Of a stretch of 22,922 nt of DNA, positions 21,702 through 22,922 are shown piece after piece. The DNA lies in contig DAVD01000028.1 of assembly GCA_002505405.1 (NCBI GenBank), positions 37,731 to 60,652 of the forward strand. The letters run 5' to 3'. Under the pieces are notes generated by a model that saw only the letters and a program-made list of their open reading frames with translations, had not been told where the DNA came from and searched no databases. Position 1 is the stretch's first letter; every line of letters starts with the position of its first letter. The DNA is from Candidatus Poseidonia alphae (GTDB lineage: Archaea > Thermoplasmatota > Poseidoniia > Poseidoniales > Poseidoniaceae). Made by a program: the position numbers and the translations under genes.

Positions 21702-21863
21702 TCATCTCCCCTGACGCCTGTCGATTTCATCCAACTGATCGAGTAATTTACGGCATGCTGAACGAACTGCGTCAGCGAGGCTAACGAATTTCTTATCTTC
21801 GCCAATGTGTTGCTTCAAATCCTCAACCAATTCTTTCGGCATATCCAGCGATATCTTAGGCAC
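21702..21863 (-). CDS. 53-aa ribbon-helix-helix DNA-binding protein
   Basis: A short gene just upstream of folE. From the GTG at 21861-21863 it reads MPKISLDMPKELVEDLKQHI, then FVSLADAVRSACRKLLDQ and a polar tail. The N-terminal strand KISLDMP, the helix PKELVEDLKQHI and the second helix SLADAVRSACRKLLDQ fit the CopG/MetJ-type ribbon-helix-helix fold, which binds operators as a dimer through the strand. A TATA element 27 bases upstream supports a leaderless GTG start. Its TGA stop overlaps the AGGTGA ribosome-binding site of folE, so it leads the preQ0 operon. The likely role is repression of this operon and possibly of the divergent aminotransferase gene; that is inference. Confidence 0.72.
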   Translation of the reverse strand: MPKISLDMPKELVEDLKQHIGEDKKFVSLADAVRSACRKLLDQLDEIDRRQGR

Positions 21864-21884
21864 AATTTATGCCATTGGTTTGAC

Positions 21885-21894
21885 GGTTATAAGT
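21885..21894 (-). promoter_or_regulatory. TATA box of the RHH-folE-queE-queC-queD operon
   Basis: On the minus strand ACTTATAACC lies about 27 bases before the GTG at 21863. This is the standard archaeal TATA-to-initiation distance, so the operon transcript should begin at or near the GTG. Confidence 0.55.
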
Positions 21895-21901
21895 ATTCTT
21901 G

Positions 21902-21921
21902 AGGTATTACCATGGTATTAC
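21902..21921. repeat. Repeated GGTATTAC / near-palindrome, possible operator
   Basis: GGTATTAC occurs twice 11 bases apart (from 21903 and 21914). The junction forms a perfect TACCATGGTA palindrome at 21908-21917, extendable to 16 bases with one mismatched pair. It sits just upstream of the TATA box of the RHH-led operon and between two divergent genes, a good position for a ribbon-helix-helix operator, where half-sites 10-11 bases apart are common. Function is inferred. Confidence 0.35.
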
Positions 21922-21995
21922 TTGGATGTTACTTGCCTTCTAAACAAAAGATTCATGGGCGAACGTTCAAAGAAGGCCGTCGTTGACAGGTATGC

Positions 21996-22922
21996 ATGGA
22001 AGCCATGAGTACATCCAACCCTGTCAAACTTCTTCATGAGATGCGCAGCAAAGTTGGCCAAGCCATCACTACTGGATTAGAAGACTCGGAACTTTCATTC
22101 TTCCTGGAGCGAGACGATAAACTGGCTCAAGCGATTGAAGATGCACATGCAGCCCTTCATGGCATCGAAAAAGAATTTGGCTCCTCTTATATCGCAAGGG
22201 CTGAACTTGACTTGATCACCGACCTTCAAAGTGGTTTTGTTAACTTTTACAACCCTGCTACCGTTAATCCATATGTTGCACTGGCTGCACGTGGACCTTG
22301 GATCGTAACTTCCCATGGAGCAGTTGTGCACGATAACGGCGGTTACGGAATGCTTGGGAGCGGGCATGGGCCAAGTGAAATTATTGATGCTATGTCGGAC
22401 AATTGGGTCATGGCGAACGTGATGACTCCTTCGTTTTCCCAAAAGCGTCTAGAGCAGAGACTTCGAACCGAACTTGGCCATACCCGTGGACACTGCCCGT
22501 TTGACAAATTCATTTGCATGAACAGTGGCTCCGAATCCGTTACCGTTAGTCTTCGAATTGCGGATGTCAACGCCATGCTCATGACGGCTAAGGGTGGGCA
22601 GCACGAAGGGGCAACCATCAAAATGCTGGCCATAGAACAAGGATTCCATGGACGAACTGACCGACCAGCCCAAATTTCACATTCATGCAAAGGAAAGTAC
22701 GACCAGTACCTCGCAAGTTTTCAAGACAGGGACAATCTCATCCTAACACCCGCCAATGACATCCCATCATTGCAAGCCGTTTTTGCTAAGGCTGAGGCAG
22801 AAAATGTGTTCATTGAACTGATGGCCATAGAACCAGTTCAAGGCGAAGGAAATCCGGGGCAATGTGTTGATCGTGATTTCTATGATGAAGCAAGAAGGCT
22901 CACTCTAGAACACGGCTCAATG
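21996..22922 (+). CDS. Class III PLP-dependent aminotransferase (partial, runs off right edge)
   Basis: The first 309 residues of a fold-type I, class III aminotransferase. Visible family features are GSGHGPSEIIDAM, MNSGSESVTVSLRIAD (the family's N-S-G-[TS]-E-A region binding the PLP phosphate), EQGFHGRT (G-[FY]-HGRT) and MAIEPVQGEGNPGQC (E-P-x-QGEGG). The PLP lysine would lie beyond the window end. The start is the ATG at 21996 (AGGT four bases upstream) or the one at 22005; an in-frame stop at 21984 excludes anything earlier. The N-terminal ~90 residues are longer than in ornithine or GABA aminotransferases and recall lysine epsilon-aminotransferase-like proteins. The substrate cannot be named. 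It is divergent from the preQ0 operon. Confidence 0.85.
   Translation, partial: MEAMSTSNPVKLLHEMRSKVGQAITTGLEDSELSFFLERDDKLAQAIEDAHAALHGIEKEFGSSYIARAELDLITDLQSGFVNFYNPATVNPYVALAARGPWIVTSHGAVVHDNGGYGMLGSGHGPSEIIDAMSDNWVMANVMTPSFSQKRLEQRLRTELGHTRGHCPFDKFICMNSGSESVTVSLRIADVNAMLMTAKGGQHEGATIKMLAIEQGFHGRTDRPAQISHSCKGKYDQYLASFQDRDNLILTPANDIPSLQAVFAKAEAENVFIELMAIEPVQGEGNPGQCVDRDFYDEARRLTLEHGSM

Noticed and set aside
21805..22008. 67-aa plus-strand ORF across the RHH gene and the intergenic region
   Set aside because: It overlaps the RHH gene, the TATA box and the aminotransferase start, has no ribosome-binding site and no recognisable features.
1..22922. tRNA, rRNA, CRISPR arrays, insertion sequences or prophage
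   Set aside because: No cloverleaf-like gene, regular repeat-spacer pattern, transposase or inverted-repeat-bounded element was recognised on either strand by eye.

Overview
This window reads as a piece of an archaeal chromosome, most likely a marine planktonic euryarchaeote of the Marine Group II / Candidatus Poseidoniales type. The evidence is a run of archaeal/eukaryotic-type genes (ribosomal proteins S19e, L39e, L31e and S17e and a PDCD5-family protein) set among bacterial-looking metabolic genes (split proton-translocating transhydrogenase, type I GTP cyclohydrolase FolE). Genes are tightly packed, many are preceded by GGTGA- or GGAGG-like ribosome-binding sites, several promoters look like archaeal TATA boxes about 25 bases from the start codon, and there is a huge Tat/Sec-exported membrane-anchored surface protein with a WTxEQWxYYGQQYL-like tail. 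The lineage is an inference from gene content; no phylogeny was run.

Left part (1-9146). A minus-strand block runs pntAA, pntAB, pntB, an exported Cys-X-Cys-His protein, and tatC, which is cut by the left edge. Transhydrogenase makes NADPH at the expense of the ion gradient. A divergent plus-strand malate dehydrogenase (4750-5688) would supply and use NADH. It converges on a second minus-strand group: a large TPR scaffold, an IscA/HesB-type Fe-S carrier and a YgfZ/IBA57-type protein, the last two forming a recognisable [4Fe-4S] maturation pair.

Middle (9147-16104). Three closely spaced plus-strand genes encode a flavodoxin-fold FMN reductase, a SUMF1/FGE-fold protein without the catalytic cysteines, and an ArsC/Spx-like thioredoxin-fold protein. 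Against them runs a minus-strand group: a two-TM protein of 284 aa, a 1194-aa surface protein with its own TATA box, a previously uncalled 57-aa two-TM microprotein (11429-11602), and a PqqD-like (RRE-fold) protein.

Right part (16105-22922). A plus-strand translation operon (S19e, PDCD5, L39e, L31e, S17e, an unidentified 77-aa ORF, TrmJ-like SPOUT methyltransferase) meets, stop codon to stop codon in a shared TGATCA, a minus-strand 7-cyano-7-deazaguanine (preQ0) operon: a 53-aa ribbon-helix-helix protein (uncalled, GTG start at 21863), folE, queE, a queC-msrB gene fusion and queD. All four steps from GTP to preQ0 are present, pointing to archaeosine (or another 7-deazaguanine) synthesis. The fused QueC-MsrB, in which all four expected zinc cysteines of QueC are replaced by Ser/Ser/Thr/Asp while the MsrB half keeps its own zinc and catalytic cysteines, is the most unusual feature seen. 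The window ends inside a plus-strand class III aminotransferase.

There is no gene-free stretch longer than about 215 bases; the longest gaps are 4535-4749, 16105-16244, 21864-21995 and 9147-9250. No tRNA, rRNA, CRISPR array or insertion sequence was seen.
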